Shown: piece by piece, positions 39,001-51,133 of the stretch
Layout of the letters: every line of letters starts with the position of its first letter
Numbering within the stretch: position 1 is the first letter of the stretch
Origin: Bacteroidaceae bacterium
GTDB taxonomy: Bacteria; Bacteroidota; Bacteroidia; Bacteroidales; Bacteroidaceae
Assembly: GCA_016280855.1 (NCBI GenBank)
Contig: JAEEHP010000073.1
Coordinates: forward strand, 1-64,000
Length of the DNA stretch: 64,000 bases
Direction: 5' to 3'
Notes under the pieces: model-generated
Seen by the model: the letters and a program-made list of their open reading frames with translations, nothing else
Databases searched by the model: none
What the model was told of the DNA's origin: nothing
Made by a program: the position numbers and the translations under genes

Positions 39001-42000
39001 GGGTTCTACCGATTGGACGATGTTCCATGAGTATCTGCTTGAGGAGACTCAGAATATGAGTTCGAACAGCGAGTTACTGCCCAAGACGGGCGGCAGCGTG
39101 AGCTACGACCTGCCGATGGCCTCCTTCTCCGACGGCGACTACCTCTTCCGTGTCGTATCTGTGAGCGAATATGGTTCAGGCGAGATCACACGTGAGAGCA
39201 ACGAGGTAGCCCTCGTGAAGGATATGGAGCGCCCGCGCCCGTTAGGTCAACCCGAACCCACTGACGGCATCTTCGACATCGGCGACGAGGTGAGCCTTAA
39301 CTTCAACGAGGCCTTCCTGAAGGGAGAACTGACCAAGATCAAGAACTTCAGCATCACCGGCGTACTCAACGGCGCTGAGCTCGCTCATGAGACAGCACTC
39401 TCTATGCAAGGAACTGATGTTGCAGCACAGACAGAGGCCAGCATCAACCTGAATGAGAAGGACTTCAGTATCGACACATGGGTGAACATCACCGGTGAAG
39501 GCACACTGCTGAGCCATGGACAAGCCGACGACAAACTGACCGTGGGTACCAATGCCGACGGCAAGCTGGTGATTGAGATAGCAGGTCAAACCTATACTTC
39601 AACCAACGCCGTTCCTAAGAACGAATGGGCGTTCCTGACGATGAACGTTACCGCCGCCGGTAAGCTGAATGCCAACGTGGCTACCGCCAACGAGACCATC
39701 ACGCTCTTCAACAGCCAAGATGTGGTTGCTTACAAGGGCAACGGTCCGATTGCTGTCGGTAGCGGCTCCACCGGAGCGATGCACGAGTTGCTGCTCTGGG
39801 ACGAGGCTCACGATATGACCACGGCTCTGCTGAACCGTTCGAAGTCGAAGAGCCCATCGACACGCCACCTCATCGGCTATTGGAAGATGGACGAGGGCGA
39901 AGGCAAGAGCATCCGCGACTACGCCCGCAACCGTCACATGACAATGCCCAACGAGACATGGTACCTGAACAACGAGAATAAGGCTGTTGCCCTTGACGGA
40001 CAGAGCTATCTGAGCATGTTTACCGGCAGTTTGCCTTACACCACTGCCGATGACTACGCCATCGAGTTCTGGATGCGCGGTGACAAGCAGACGGGCGAGG
40101 TTCAGCTGCTGCAGGCCGGTAAGGTTGGCCTGTGGCTCGACAGCGAAGGCGTGCTTCAGCTGACTAGCACTGTTAACGATACTCCCGTGACACTGGCTTC
40201 CACCAGCGGCGATCTGACCGACAACGCATGGCACCATGTGGCACTGAACGTGCTGCGTCAGGGAGCAGCTGCCATCTACGTCGATGGTGAGCGCAAGCTG
40301 ACGACCAGTGCCTCCAACGTGGGCAATATCGCTACTGACCATATCATCGTGGGCGCAAAGCGCACAGCCACTTATCCCAATGGCATCTTGACGTACACCT
40401 ACGACAGCGGCTTCAAGGGCGAAGTGGACGAGATCCGCGTATGGGATGCTACGCTGAATGCCAACTTCCTGAATGCGAACCGCAAGGTACGCCTGACAGG
40501 AATTGAGCCCGGGCTCGTAGCCTACTATCCCTTCGAGACGCAGGGTCTTAATGCGTATAGCGTACTCGTCACTACCGGCACCGACGAGGACTTCACTGGT
40601 ACCGGCATAAATGCAGAACTCATGACCATCGACGATCAAGTCTCAGCAATCAATTATGTTGATGAAGCTCCTGCACTGCGCAAGAAGCCCGTGGAGACCA
40701 ATGTCAGCTTCAACTTCACGGCGAGCAACGAGAAGATCGTCATCGACATCGATGAGGATCCCGCCGCCATTGAGGGTTGCACCTTAAACTTCATCGTACG
40801 CGAAGTGCGCGATGTTAACGGCAACTTCTCCATGCCTACCGTATGGTCGGCCTTTGTCAACCGCAAGCAGCTTGTCTGGAAGGATGACGTTGTCGCCATT
40901 GAGCAGCACGTGAACACGGGTAGTTCTGTGACGGCAACGCTCGTCAACAAGGGTGGCCAGCAGCAGATGTGGACGTTGAGCGGACTGCCTTCGTGGATCA
41001 CCGTTGCCAGTGACTATGGCACGACGAACCCGCTGGCCGAGAGCACCATCACGTTCAATGTCGCTCCCGATGCACCTCTTGGACGACATGAAGTGACCGT
41101 CTATGCTTCGGACAACGACAATATCGACGTGCCGCTGACCATCAATGTTAAGGTGACTGGCGATGTGCCCGATTGGGCAGTGAACCCAGCCGACTACCAG
41201 GAGACGATGAATGTCATCGGAACGCTGAATATCCTCAATGTACGTTCACAGAACGAGGATGATATCATTGGCGTATTCATCAAAGACGAATGTCGCGGTG
41301 TAGCTCATCCGTCCTATGTCAAGCGCTATGATGGCTACTTCGTCACCATGGATATCTACGGCAACAGTGATGAAAGTCAAAATGAAACGCTAGAGTTCAA
41401 GGTCTTTGAAGCCTCCACGGGTGTTATCTATCCCGTTGTCAAGTCTTCGCAGGACGGTAGCGAGTTCGTCTTCAAATTCGTGTCCAACGACTTCCGTGGC
41501 ACATACAAGAACCCCGTTACCCTCAATGCCACGGACGAAATCGAGCAGGATATCGCTCTGGAAAAGGGCTGGAACTGGATTTCGCTGAGCGTGAAGCCCG
41601 ATGACATGGTGACATCAGTCGTGTTCGCCAAGGCAGCAGGACGCGTCAGTGAGGTGAAGTGCCTGTCGGATAATGATCAGTATGACAACGGAACATGGTT
41701 CGACATGGAAATGAACAATTCCGAGATGTACCTGACCAGTGCTACAGAATCCTTCACGCTGAATGTGACCGGTCACCGTGTGAAGCCCGAGAATGAGGTC
41801 ATTCCATTCAATAAAGGCTGGAACTGGATTGCCTACAATGGTCAGCGCGTCATCAGTCTGGCTGATGCCCTCGCAGAGATGGATCCGCAGGACGGTGACA
41901 TCATCAAGGGACAGAAGGGTGTGGCCTACTACGATGAGTACGAATGGATAGGCTCGCTGAAGACGCTCGTTCCTGGAAAGGGCTACAAGACGAATAACAC

Positions 42001-42553
42001 CGGCACGAACAACAAGTCGTTCCACTATCCCGCCTCTGCAGCAAGCAACTCCGGCGCCCGTCTGGCACCGCGTCGCGATGATTCTTCTATTGAGCCTTCC
42101 ATCTTTGTTCCCGTTGACTTCCACGCTTATGCAGAGAATATGACCGTCTGCGTACAGGTCGTCAAGGACAATGAGCCTGTTGAGGGCATTGAGGTCGGTA
42201 TCTTCGCCGGCAACGAGTGCCGCGAGGCCAGTGTGACCGACAATCGTGGTATGATTTACGTCACCGTGCCCGGCAACGAGCCCGTGAAGCTGACCTTCCA
42301 CGTGACCGATGGTGCTGATATCTATGAGGCCAGCGAAAGCGTGACCTACGAGACGGATGCCGTACTCGGTACACCGAAGTCACCGCTCACGGTCAACCTC
42401 GATAACGCTACCGGCATCAAGAGCATCAGCGATCTGACAAGCGAGTCCATGTATGACATCAGCGGACGCAAGGTTGCCGACAGCAGAAAGGAGAACCGTC
42501 AGCTGTCGAGAGGCGTGTACATCGTCAACGGACAAAAAGTTGTCGTAAAGTAA
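33008..42553 (+). CDS. Giant multidomain surface protein 2, paralogue of protein 1
   Basis: 3181 aa with signal MKRKDYLSKQWWRVTLLLLACLIGGSSPTWA. The domain order matches protein 1: LamG near aa 665-880 (FSVQMYVNPSL, GYVDEFRFFTKALSEKEI); a regulatory-like fold near 970-1040 (VSGRVFYAGTDYPVEGVNFY); the central STSDSPDYVGADGDIFIGSSTN region and GGQTSAPYEGEVVTKYY near 1805; LamG pair about 2135-2520 (LIGYWKMDEGEGKSIRDYARN); BACON-like; the FIKDECRGVAHPSYV terminal module; GWNWIS repeats; tail YDISGRKV...GVYIVNGQKVVVK. The C-terminal third is best conserved between the two. Only 94 bp separates it from protein 1 and 19 bp from the next gene. Probably outer-surface; substrate or partner unknown. 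Confidence 0.85.
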   Translation: MKRKDYLSKQWWRVTLLLLACLIGGSSPTWAIAFVNEGYTAITSTPANDNGTYKQPYFEMKMVYYDNTNDALCYWQSAPEIYVDGVLVCYGTEIGNFGANGGKKASEAANSGVLWWGNIHDKTVDGVTYRVRFHSPFVSQTWSGHQKYSCYMRVYISSMESNSYHEVRFKGQWMYAGGLTNVNAAYAFRAPTMWADNVALTADMTDYQTLSLSGNLNYNYGPTLVGLKPGGEGNAPTVASTYRPHRYVETSNLVSAKRYEWHTSTFSGVSYAYTRQNLSHKNGSIAAVEYSLPVEDNGFTTNFYKWYEVGVPGFALPINLEVKSKDPWTKKIELTWDVDVDWMVVNNNRRSKEGKWVIYRDNNEIGSKAYDKPTMTFTDTSVPDYEVNHTYKVAFVPNNIPAGHKNDDLATSLGTSLERNWSLEALPATLVDDDAHVKVSWKHSGIEDATGSNTYALTIHRSDDDGQTFSGAIYSSTISSKGTLEGSYIDNSDDLRSNHTYVYQIRISLLDKEYTADTPPITLGGSQLREFTASRGTYSNVVKLAWTVKQVGGEATSFVVARRPLGTEGNDKGWQTIHTISGTNTSYSYEDNTALLGTYNEYRVAIVDKTNSSKIFGSMTTDGFAYSTGVVSGRIKYGTGTAVEGVKVKLKQQSESGDLLTSGMRSLKLTGSRAGLILKTDPETIQQLFGGDFSVQMYVNPSLAEMDGSKSSYNLLHAIHIFYMSLAKNGNAYKLGAWVDGTTETSNLTIPADKWSQVTLVHNHDAKTTMLYVAAADTLQRALVRSGKQINWAKNGNNDPMAVDSLDIFSIAGLGQNGNNNFRGYVDEFRFFTKALSEKEILRNYNHPLAGNEDGLAIYYPFDEGLTKQTIAYDYSKTNGVANGHHAQTYIPAYSEAEKLPSEEQLCMMNYTDSLGNYTIRGIHFEGEGTPYSIIPEYNIHEFSPSAQSRFISASSLVHSGVDFEDVSSFPVSGRVFYAGTDYPVEGVNFYVDGTICAKNGELIATNAEGEFTISVPIGNHFIEARKNGHVFVNNGRFPEDPNNTGTLHNFDGELYLEYRDTTLVNFTGRVVGGDIEGEKPIGFARSTNNIGRSTLVLLPPNSDKYRLNVVREDNGGSFSYVSNPDTVPIPSARNIIESTSWRGAGADNSNKLFIRTDAATGEFSAMVPPLSYTIQSIKVDATGKDLIENSITLDLTQPLLENKDSLESDDGSFDYYTYHTMLRQTYHSTPTFTVKQDKRDDGAYGINEYTINDINGELKVEDISTGGNYKFGYPVFVSMDSYIFDLEGFEKYENKDSGVTVESKVPLAGTVVTIANALSSEQAVYGENNEAGAEPGSTDGVKDFQLELDDEGKAKYVWKAGLPNISDPYTRTINIYYTIGNVDYDWTGNPLNGIVLGTLPTGNNFVTAGTDQLDMILRDPPGSNSSAEWSKGSVWSRSESKGGTWSSETTAKTTTHFGTDTQVAIGAIALYKMEDLEVKADLDVGVKVTCEGEDAKTWSREVTTTKTISTSDSPDYVGADGDIFIGSSTNLIFGMARGLDIVRDENDPTNAILHLDDVLTAGLQFNTQFSYTQSYIVNTLIPNFKKLRNAMITPAVTTAVYDSYVNDSNRPVYLSTLTSEDERFGSSNHDKKVWKNLATAAPSEMGPSYKMIVPQGSNEAYQDSVEWYNSQIKAWETYLAFNEMQKLQVYQYRTEDTKNYSFDAGTTVNESVETNTSNGSHYDVTTTAVAIVGTRFGTSFNKLGVEWEIGTETGGGEHHEIEESNSETTSFSFTLADDGVDDALSVDVYDGWGFSPIFRTRGGQTSAPYEGEVVTKYYEPGSIIMEGTMQIEVPHIAVDNPVVNSVPSGSAAEYTLQLSNASEIGADVVYRLFVLDETNPNGAQLTIDGKVLTESGRLIKVPANQTLTKTLQLRQTNTSVLDYEKLTLVFASDSEPDEIFSAVDITAHFIPSSSPVTLALSNTIMNTQTGDDLTLTFKDFDRNYRGLKAFRLQYKKQGSTDWTMFHEYLLEETQNMSSNSELLPKTGGSVSYDLPMASFSDGDYLFRVVSVSEYGSGEITRESNEVALVKDMERPRPLGQPEPTDGIFDIGDEVSLNFNEAFLKGELTKIKNFSITGVLNGAELAHETALSMQGTDVAAQTEASINLNEKDFSIDTWVNITGEGTLLSHGQADDKLTVGTNADGKLVIEIAGQTYTSTNAVPKNEWAFLTMNVTAAGKLNANVATANETITLFNSQDVVAYKGNGPIAVGSGSTGAMHELLLWDEAHDMTTALLNRSKSKSPSTRHLIGYWKMDEGEGKSIRDYARNRHMTMPNETWYLNNENKAVALDGQSYLSMFTGSLPYTTADDYAIEFWMRGDKQTGEVQLLQAGKVGLWLDSEGVLQLTSTVNDTPVTLASTSGDLTDNAWHHVALNVLRQGAAAIYVDGERKLTTSASNVGNIATDHIIVGAKRTATYPNGILTYTYDSGFKGEVDEIRVWDATLNANFLNANRKVRLTGIEPGLVAYYPFETQGLNAYSVLVTTGTDEDFTGTGINAELMTIDDQVSAINYVDEAPALRKKPVETNVSFNFTASNEKIVIDIDEDPAAIEGCTLNFIVREVRDVNGNFSMPTVWSAFVNRKQLVWKDDVVAIEQHVNTGSSVTATLVNKGGQQQMWTLSGLPSWITVASDYGTTNPLAESTITFNVAPDAPLGRHEVTVYASDNDNIDVPLTINVKVTGDVPDWAVNPADYQETMNVIGTLNILNVRSQNEDDIIGVFIKDECRGVAHPSYVKRYDGYFVTMDIYGNSDESQNETLEFKVFEASTGVIYPVVKSSQDGSEFVFKFVSNDFRGTYKNPVTLNATDEIEQDIALEKGWNWISLSVKPDDMVTSVVFAKAAGRVSEVKCLSDNDQYDNGTWFDMEMNNSEMYLTSATESFTLNVTGHRVKPENEVIPFNKGWNWIAYNGQRVISLADALAEMDPQDGDIIKGQKGVAYYDEYEWIGSLKTLVPGKGYKTNNTGTNNKSFHYPASAASNSGARLAPRRDDSSIEPSIFVPVDFHAYAENMTVCVQVVKDNEPVEGIEVGIFAGNECREASVTDNRGMIYVTVPGNEPVKLTFHVTDGADIYEASESVTYETDAVLGTPKSPLTVNLDNATGIKSISDLTSESMYDISGRKVADSRKENRQLSRGVYIVNGQKVVVK

Positions 42554-42572
42554 CACTAAAATAAATAGCAAG

Positions 42573-43598
42573 ATGATGAATAATAGATTTTTCTCAGGAA
42601 TCTCATCCCCCCTCCCATTTATTGGGAGGGCTGGGGTGAGCCTCCTTCTTGCACTCTGTTGCAGTGCTGGCCTGTGGGCCCAGACGACTAACGACCCCTT
42701 CCCCACCGTCAACTACAACCGTTACCAGGATAACATGACCTTCTTTGGTCAAGTTCGATTGGACGGAGAAGTTCAGCCAGACGGAGGCATCGTTGCAGTT
42801 TATTGCGGCGATGAGATCCGCGGCAAAGGCGAAATCAAAAAATGGGGTAAACACGAGAAGTGCGCTAAGTTCAATATCAGCGGCGAGACGAAGGGCGATC
42901 CGCTTCACTTCAAGGTCTTCACTGGTGGTCGCGTCATCGAAGTGGATCAGCAAGAGACGTTCACCGCAAACACTAAGTTGGGAAGTGTCTCGGGCTACTA
43001 CTACATCGATCTTCCTGTGCCAGTGGTATCAACGTCAAGCAGCGAGGGCTGGAGCACCACGTGCCTGCCCTTCAACGCCGAGATTCCAGAGGGTGTGACG
43101 GTGTATGCCGCCACTGGCGTCGAAGACAGTCAGCTCAAAGTCGCGAAGTACGAAGGAAAGGTGCTTCCCGCCAACACCCCCGTGCTGGTCGAGAGCGCCG
43201 GAGGCAACAGCTTCGAATGGCTTGCGCGCATCTCCGCAGACGAGAAGCCCGACGTGAACATCTTCAAGGGAACCACCGAGAAGACCAATGTCGAGGCTGG
43301 AACGGTGTACACGCTCGGCCATGAGAGCAGCAGCGGTAAGATCGGCTTCTGGCGCTTCTCCGGGACAGCCGTTCCCGCCAACCGCGCCTACCTCAAGGTA
43401 GATGATGTTGGCGTGAAAGGGTTCACATGGATAGAAGACGACACTGACGGAGTCGGCCTCACCCCCGACCCCTCTCCCATGAGAGAGGGGAGTGCTGGCA
43501 CGGTGTATGACCTGAGCGGTCGCCGTGTAGCAGACAACTTGTCAACTCTCCCTCGCGGCATCTACGTGAAGAATGGACAGAAATTCGTTGTAAAATAA
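42573..43598 (+). CDS. Secreted 341-aa mini-homologue of the giant proteins' terminal module
   Basis: The signal peptide is interrupted by a repeat-derived segment (ISSPLPFIGRAGVS), then LLLALCCSAGLWAQ. Residues about 50-145 (GGIVAVYCGDEIRGKG... LHFKVFTGGRV) match the terminal module of both giant proteins (VAAFIGNECHGVA... LEFKVFEAATG). Residues about 155-290 (TTCLPFNAEIPEGVTVYAAT... LPANTPVLVE... IPANRAYL type) match the pre-tail module of the 1179-aa protein. A second repeat-derived peptide, LTPDPSPMREGS, precedes the sorting tail YDLSGRRV...GIYVKNGQKFVVK. It sits 19 bp after giant 2, so same operon. Function unknown. Confidence 0.8.
   Translation: MMNNRFFSGISSPLPFIGRAGVSLLLALCCSAGLWAQTTNDPFPTVNYNRYQDNMTFFGQVRLDGEVQPDGGIVAVYCGDEIRGKGEIKKWGKHEKCAKFNISGETKGDPLHFKVFTGGRVIEVDQQETFTANTKLGSVSGYYYIDLPVPVVSTSSSEGWSTTCLPFNAEIPEGVTVYAATGVEDSQLKVAKYEGKVLPANTPVLVESAGGNSFEWLARISADEKPDVNIFKGTTEKTNVEAGTVYTLGHESSSGKIGFWRFSGTAVPANRAYLKVDDVGVKGFTWIEDDTDGVGLTPDPSPMREGSAGTVYDLSGRRVADNLSTLPRGIYVKNGQKFVVK
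42608..42646. repeat. Palindromic repeat in the signal-peptide region
   Basis: CCCCTCCCATTTATTGGGAG followed by GGCTGGGGTGAGCC. Hairpin CTCCCA/TGGGAG. Read in frame as the peptide PLPFIGRAGVS ahead of the hydrophobic core. Confidence 0.75.
43459..43497. repeat. Palindromic repeat just before the sorting tail
   Basis: CCTCACCCCCGACCCCTCTC followed by a complementary GAGAGGGG arm. Read as LTPDPSPMREGS, a peptide typical of REP-like elements reported in many bacteria. It separates the body from the C-terminal tail. Confidence 0.8.
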
Positions 43599-43614
43599 CT
43601 AAAGACGAAGCGAT

Positions 43615-43788
43615 ATGAAAAAGATTTATATCCGACCGGCCATACAGATCGTTGGCATCAGTCTCACGTCTGCCCTACTTCTCCCCATCAGCGGCGGAGG
43701 TTCCACCGATGAAAGCCTCGTTTCCCGTCAGATCGACGAGGAGATTTGGAACTCTGAGGATTACTGGGATTCGCCCTTCGAACGGTAG
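43615..43788 (+). CDS. 57-aa conserved-type small peptide
   Basis: Too short for the ORF track. ATG at 43615, stop TAG at 43786-43788. The sequence starts MKKIYIRPAIQIVGI, has a moderately hydrophobic centre and an acidic, tryptophan-rich end (EEIWNSEDYWDSPFER). Such MKKxYxxPxxxxxxL...small peptides with acidic tails are common next to Prevotella surface genes. It starts 16 bp after the 341-aa gene and precedes a terminator, closing the operon. Function unknown. Confidence 0.65.
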   Translation: MKKIYIRPAIQIVGISLTSALLLPISGGGSTDESLVSRQIDEEIWNSEDYWDSPFER

Positions 43789-43815
43789 CATAACCCTAAC
43801 TCATGCTCATCTACA

Positions 43816-43849
43816 AAGAGGATGCACCCTATTGCGGGCGCATCCTCTT
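43816..43849. terminator. Bidirectional terminator between convergent units
   Basis: AAGAGGATGC / GCATCCTCTT 10-bp stem with a 14-nt loop, between the 57-aa gene (plus) and the end of susB (minus). T-rich sequence on the plus side. Confidence 0.8.
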
Positions 43850-43884
43850 GTTGTTCTGTGGCGTTTGTGCTATGCAGGAATTCC

Positions 43885-48485
<4,601 letters not shown>

Positions 48486-48488
48486 GAT

Positions 48489-48575
48489 ATATTAAGTTGA
48501 AAGTTGAAAGTTGAGAGTTGAAAGTTGACAAGTTGACAAGTTGAAAGTTGAAAGTTGACAAGTTGACAAGTGATA
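48489..48575. repeat. GTTGAAA/GTTGACA heptamer satellite between MFS and malQ
   Basis: About eleven degenerate 7-bp units (GTTGAAA, GTTGAGA, GTTGACA). Same satellite as in susB and the PD40 lipoprotein. It fills most of the malQ leader. Confidence 0.85.
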
Positions 48576-48592
48576 TTTTAATTTTTCACTTT

Positions 48593-49900
48593 TCACTCTA
48601 TTCTCTTCCTATCCCGGATAAAGGTGACGCAGAGGGCACCGAGGACGAGAAGCACGCCAGAGACAATCATCATCGACGACTGGTGATGCCCGATCATCGA
48701 TAGAATCGAACCGCCGCAAAGGGCTGCAATGATCTGAGGCAGACAGATGGTGCCATTGAACAGACCGAGGTAGGCACCCATGTGGCCATAGCCCTGCAAG
48801 GCATTGGTGACGAAGGTGAAAGGCATCGCCAGCATTGCGGCCCAAGCGCAGCCGATGAGTAGGAAGGGAATGATCTGAAGGTACTGACCCGGGCAGAATG
48901 GGATCAAGGCAAAGCCCAAACCGCCGAGGAAAAGGCTCAAGGCATACGCCATCTTCGTGTTCTTGAAACGAGGCAGGATGAGTGCCCAGCACACGCTGCC
49001 CATGGCCTGGATGGCATAGAGGATGCCCGTCCAGTTGGCAGCGGTCTGATAATCCTGCGTAGCCGGATCGGTGGTGCCCCAAACGGTCTCGCTGACAGCA
49101 TCGACAACGTAGGACCACATATAGAGGAACGCCGCCCAGCAGAAGAACTGTACGAGACCAACCTTCCAAAACGTCGACGGCGCGTTCTTCAGGAGCGTGA
49201 ACCAATTGGCCGACTCCTCCTTCGTCTCCTCGACCGGATTATACTGGCGATATTCCTGCGGGTTCCACTCCCTGACCTTCAACATCGTGTAGATGACGCA
49301 GACGATGAGGATGGCGGCACCGATGTAGAACGACCAGATAACCGAATCCGGAACGACGCCTTCGGGCGCCACATTCTTCAAGCCAATCCACGTGAAGAAG
49401 AAGGGGAAGACGAAACCTACGACCGAGCCGGCATTGCAGAGGAACGACTGAATGGAGTAGGCCTTGGCCTTTTGCTCCTCGTTGACCATGTCGCCGACGA
49501 GCATCTTAAACGGCTGCATCGCCATGTTCAGCGATGTGTCGAGAAGCATGAGCATGATCAGACCGAAAATCATCACCGCCGATACGGTCATTCCGAGCGA
49601 ACCGGAGTTGGGCAGCAAGCACATCACGGCCACCGCCACTGCGGCTCCTATAAATAAATAAGGTATACGTCGGCCGAAGCGTGTCCATGTGCGGTCGCTC
49701 AAGGTGCCAACGATAGGCTGCACGATGATACCCATCAGCGGCGGCAGGATCCAGAAATAACTGAGGTCGTGCGGATCGGCACCTAAGGTGCGGAAGATGC
49801 GCGAGATGTTCGCACTCTGAAGGGCGTAGGCAATCTGCACGCCAAAGAAACCGAAACTCAAGTTGAATAGTTTCCAATAAGGTAAATGAGGTTTTTGCAT
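48593..49900 (-). CDS. MFS sugar transporter (maltose/glucose, SLC45/GPH-like)
   Basis: 435 aa, about 12 hydrophobic helices, inner membrane. Starts MQKPHLPYWKLFNLSFGFFG. Contains the MFS-type loop GTLSDRTWTRFGRRIPYLF between helices 2 and 3, and a QYNPVEETKEESANW cytoplasmic loop in the middle. Bacteroidales homologues in Sus loci import maltose or glucose from the periplasm; the exact substrate is inferred from context. It follows the lacI-type gene by 32 bp and precedes malQ, so likely one transcript. Confidence 0.88.
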   Translation of the reverse strand: MQKPHLPYWKLFNLSFGFFGVQIAYALQSANISRIFRTLGADPHDLSYFWILPPLMGIIVQPIVGTLSDRTWTRFGRRIPYLFIGAAVAVAVMCLLPNSGSLGMTVSAVMIFGLIMLMLLDTSLNMAMQPFKMLVGDMVNEEQKAKAYSIQSFLCNAGSVVGFVFPFFFTWIGLKNVAPEGVVPDSVIWSFYIGAAILIVCVIYTMLKVREWNPQEYRQYNPVEETKEESANWFTLLKNAPSTFWKVGLVQFFCWAAFLYMWSYVVDAVSETVWGTTDPATQDYQTAANWTGILYAIQAMGSVCWALILPRFKNTKMAYALSLFLGGLGFALIPFCPGQYLQIIPFLLIGCAWAAMLAMPFTFVTNALQGYGHMGAYLGLFNGTICLPQIIAALCGGSILSMIGHHQSSMMIVSGVLLVLGALCVTFIRDRKRIE

Positions 49901-49932
49901 AGGTCGTTAAGTATTTATTTGTTTATTGTTTC

Positions 49933-50973
49933 CTAAGATTTTTCGACTTTCCTCGTGGTCCCCCTGACGATGAGCCGGGTTCGTACGACGCGCTTCTCCA
50001 CTTTGTCGAGCGGTATGACGCCTTCCACGTGGTCCAACAGAATCCTTACTGCCTCCATGCCCACCTGTTTGCCGCGCTGCTCAACGGTAGTCAGCATCGG
50101 GTCGCAAGCCACGGCACGTTCGCCGTTCGTGAATCCGCAGATGCTCAGGTCCTCAGGAACGCGCAGCCCCAGACGCTTGGCGGTGTAGAGTACACCGATG
50201 GCCGTGTCGTCATTCACGGCGAACACCGCATCCGGACGATTAGAACGCTGAAGCAACTCGGGTGTGATCTCCTCGGCAAGCGCACGGTTGTCACATTCAA
50301 ACACCAACGAGTCGTTCACGGTGAGTCCTGCCTTGTGCATCGCATCGCGATAGCCGTTGTAGCGATTCTTGGAGATTTCGAGATGCATATCTGATCCGTA
50401 GAATGCGATGCGTCGGCAACCCGTTTCGATGAGGTAGTTAACAGCTGTCATTGCACCCATATAATCATCCACGACGACGCGGCTCGTGTTCAATCCCGTG
50501 CAGATGCGATCGTAGAACACCAAAGGTACGCCTGCTTCAAGGAGCCGCTGAAAATGCTCGTAGCGCATGGTGTCCTTGGCCTGCGAGACGATGACACCGC
50601 AGACGCGGTGTTTGAACAGCGACTGACAGATCGATTCCTCGCGTTCATAGCGTTCGTCGCTCTGTGCCACGAGGATGCTGTACCCCCTGCTGCTGGCCTC
50701 TTCCTCGATACCTGTGAGGATGGTGGAGAAATAATAATGGGTGAACTGTGGCACAATCACCCCAATGATCTTCGGAGCAGCCACACGGCTCTTGCGCAAC
50801 GACTCAGCCAACACATTCGGCAGGAAATGGCGCTCACGAGCATAGGCTTGAATACGCTCGCGCTGCTCCTGGCTGATGCTGGGGTTGTCCTTCAACGCAC
50901 GCGACACAGTGGCTACCGAAACGCCCAGTTCACGGGCGATATCTTTCATAGTGATAGTAGGCTTTTCACTCAT
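49933..50973 (-). CDS. LacI-family transcriptional regulator of the starch locus
   Basis: 346 aa. N-terminal LacI helix-turn-helix at about aa 8-28 (TMKDIARELGVSVATVSRAL) with hinge PNVLAESLRKSR, then a periplasmic-binding-protein-like sensor (GVIVPQFTHYYFSTILTGIEEEA, VVVDDYMGAMTAVNYLI, DAVFAVNDDTAIGVLY). First gene of the minus arm and divergent from susC. The shared intergenic region holds a perfect LacI-type palindrome, so control of both arms is likely. It takes the place of the SusR regulator of Bacteroides thetaiotaomicron. The effector is probably maltose or a related glucan product, by inference. Confidence 0.92.
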   Translation of the reverse strand: MSEKPTITMKDIARELGVSVATVSRALKDNPSISQEQRERIQAYARERHFLPNVLAESLRKSRVAAPKIIGVIVPQFTHYYFSTILTGIEEEASSRGYSILVAQSDERYEREESICQSLFKHRVCGVIVSQAKDTMRYEHFQRLLEAGVPLVFYDRICTGLNTSRVVVDDYMGAMTAVNYLIETGCRRIAFYGSDMHLEISKNRYNGYRDAMHKAGLTVNDSLVFECDNRALAEEITPELLQRSNRPDAVFAVNDDTAIGVLYTAKRLGLRVPEDLSICGFTNGERAVACDPMLTTVEQRGKQVGMEAVRILLDHVEGVIPLDKVEKRVVRTRLIVRGTTRKVEKS

Positions 50974-50992
50974 AATCGGTAGGTTTTGCTTG

Positions 50993-51000
50993 CAAAATTA
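50993..51000 (-). promoter_or_regulatory. -7 element (TAATTTTG) of the lacI-type gene
   Basis: Minus-strand TAnnTTTG match 20 bp before the regulator start. A TTGACA (51025-51020) upstream could serve as -33, although its spacing of about 22 bp is slightly long. Confidence 0.5.
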
Positions 51001-51011
51001 GCTAAAAGACG

Positions 51012-51025
51012 TTGACAAGTGTCAA
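51012..51025. promoter_or_regulatory. Second inverted repeat TTGACA-AG-TGTCAA
   Basis: 6-bp arms around AG, overlapping the likely -33 region of the regulator promoter. Could be a second operator or autoregulatory site. Confidence 0.4.
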
Positions 51026-51056
51026 TTTGTTAATTCGAAAAATGCAGTAAGTAATA

Positions 51057-51070
51057 TGCAAACGTTTGCA
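51057..51070. promoter_or_regulatory. LacI-type operator TGCAAACGTTTGCA
   Basis: Perfect 14-bp palindrome with the central CG typical of LacI-family operators, lying between the divergent regulator and susC promoters. Confidence 0.8.
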
Positions 51071-51125
51071 CAACCCATTTTGTTGATTTATGTCAATCGT
51101 TATAACATCTAATTGTGCTATAAAC

Positions 51126-51133
51126 TACTTTTG
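51126..51133 (+). promoter_or_regulatory. -7 element TACTTTTG of the susC operon
   Basis: TAnnTTTG match about 56 bp downstream of the palindrome and 100 bp before susC. No clear -33 box, consistent with an activator- or regulator-dependent promoter. Confidence 0.6.

Noticed and set aside
23443-42553. Polyketide/non-ribosomal peptide or Rhs/Tc-toxin explanation for the giant genes
   Set aside because: No carrier-domain, condensation, adenylation, YD-repeat or RHS-core motifs; the content is LamG, Ig-like and sorting-tail modules.
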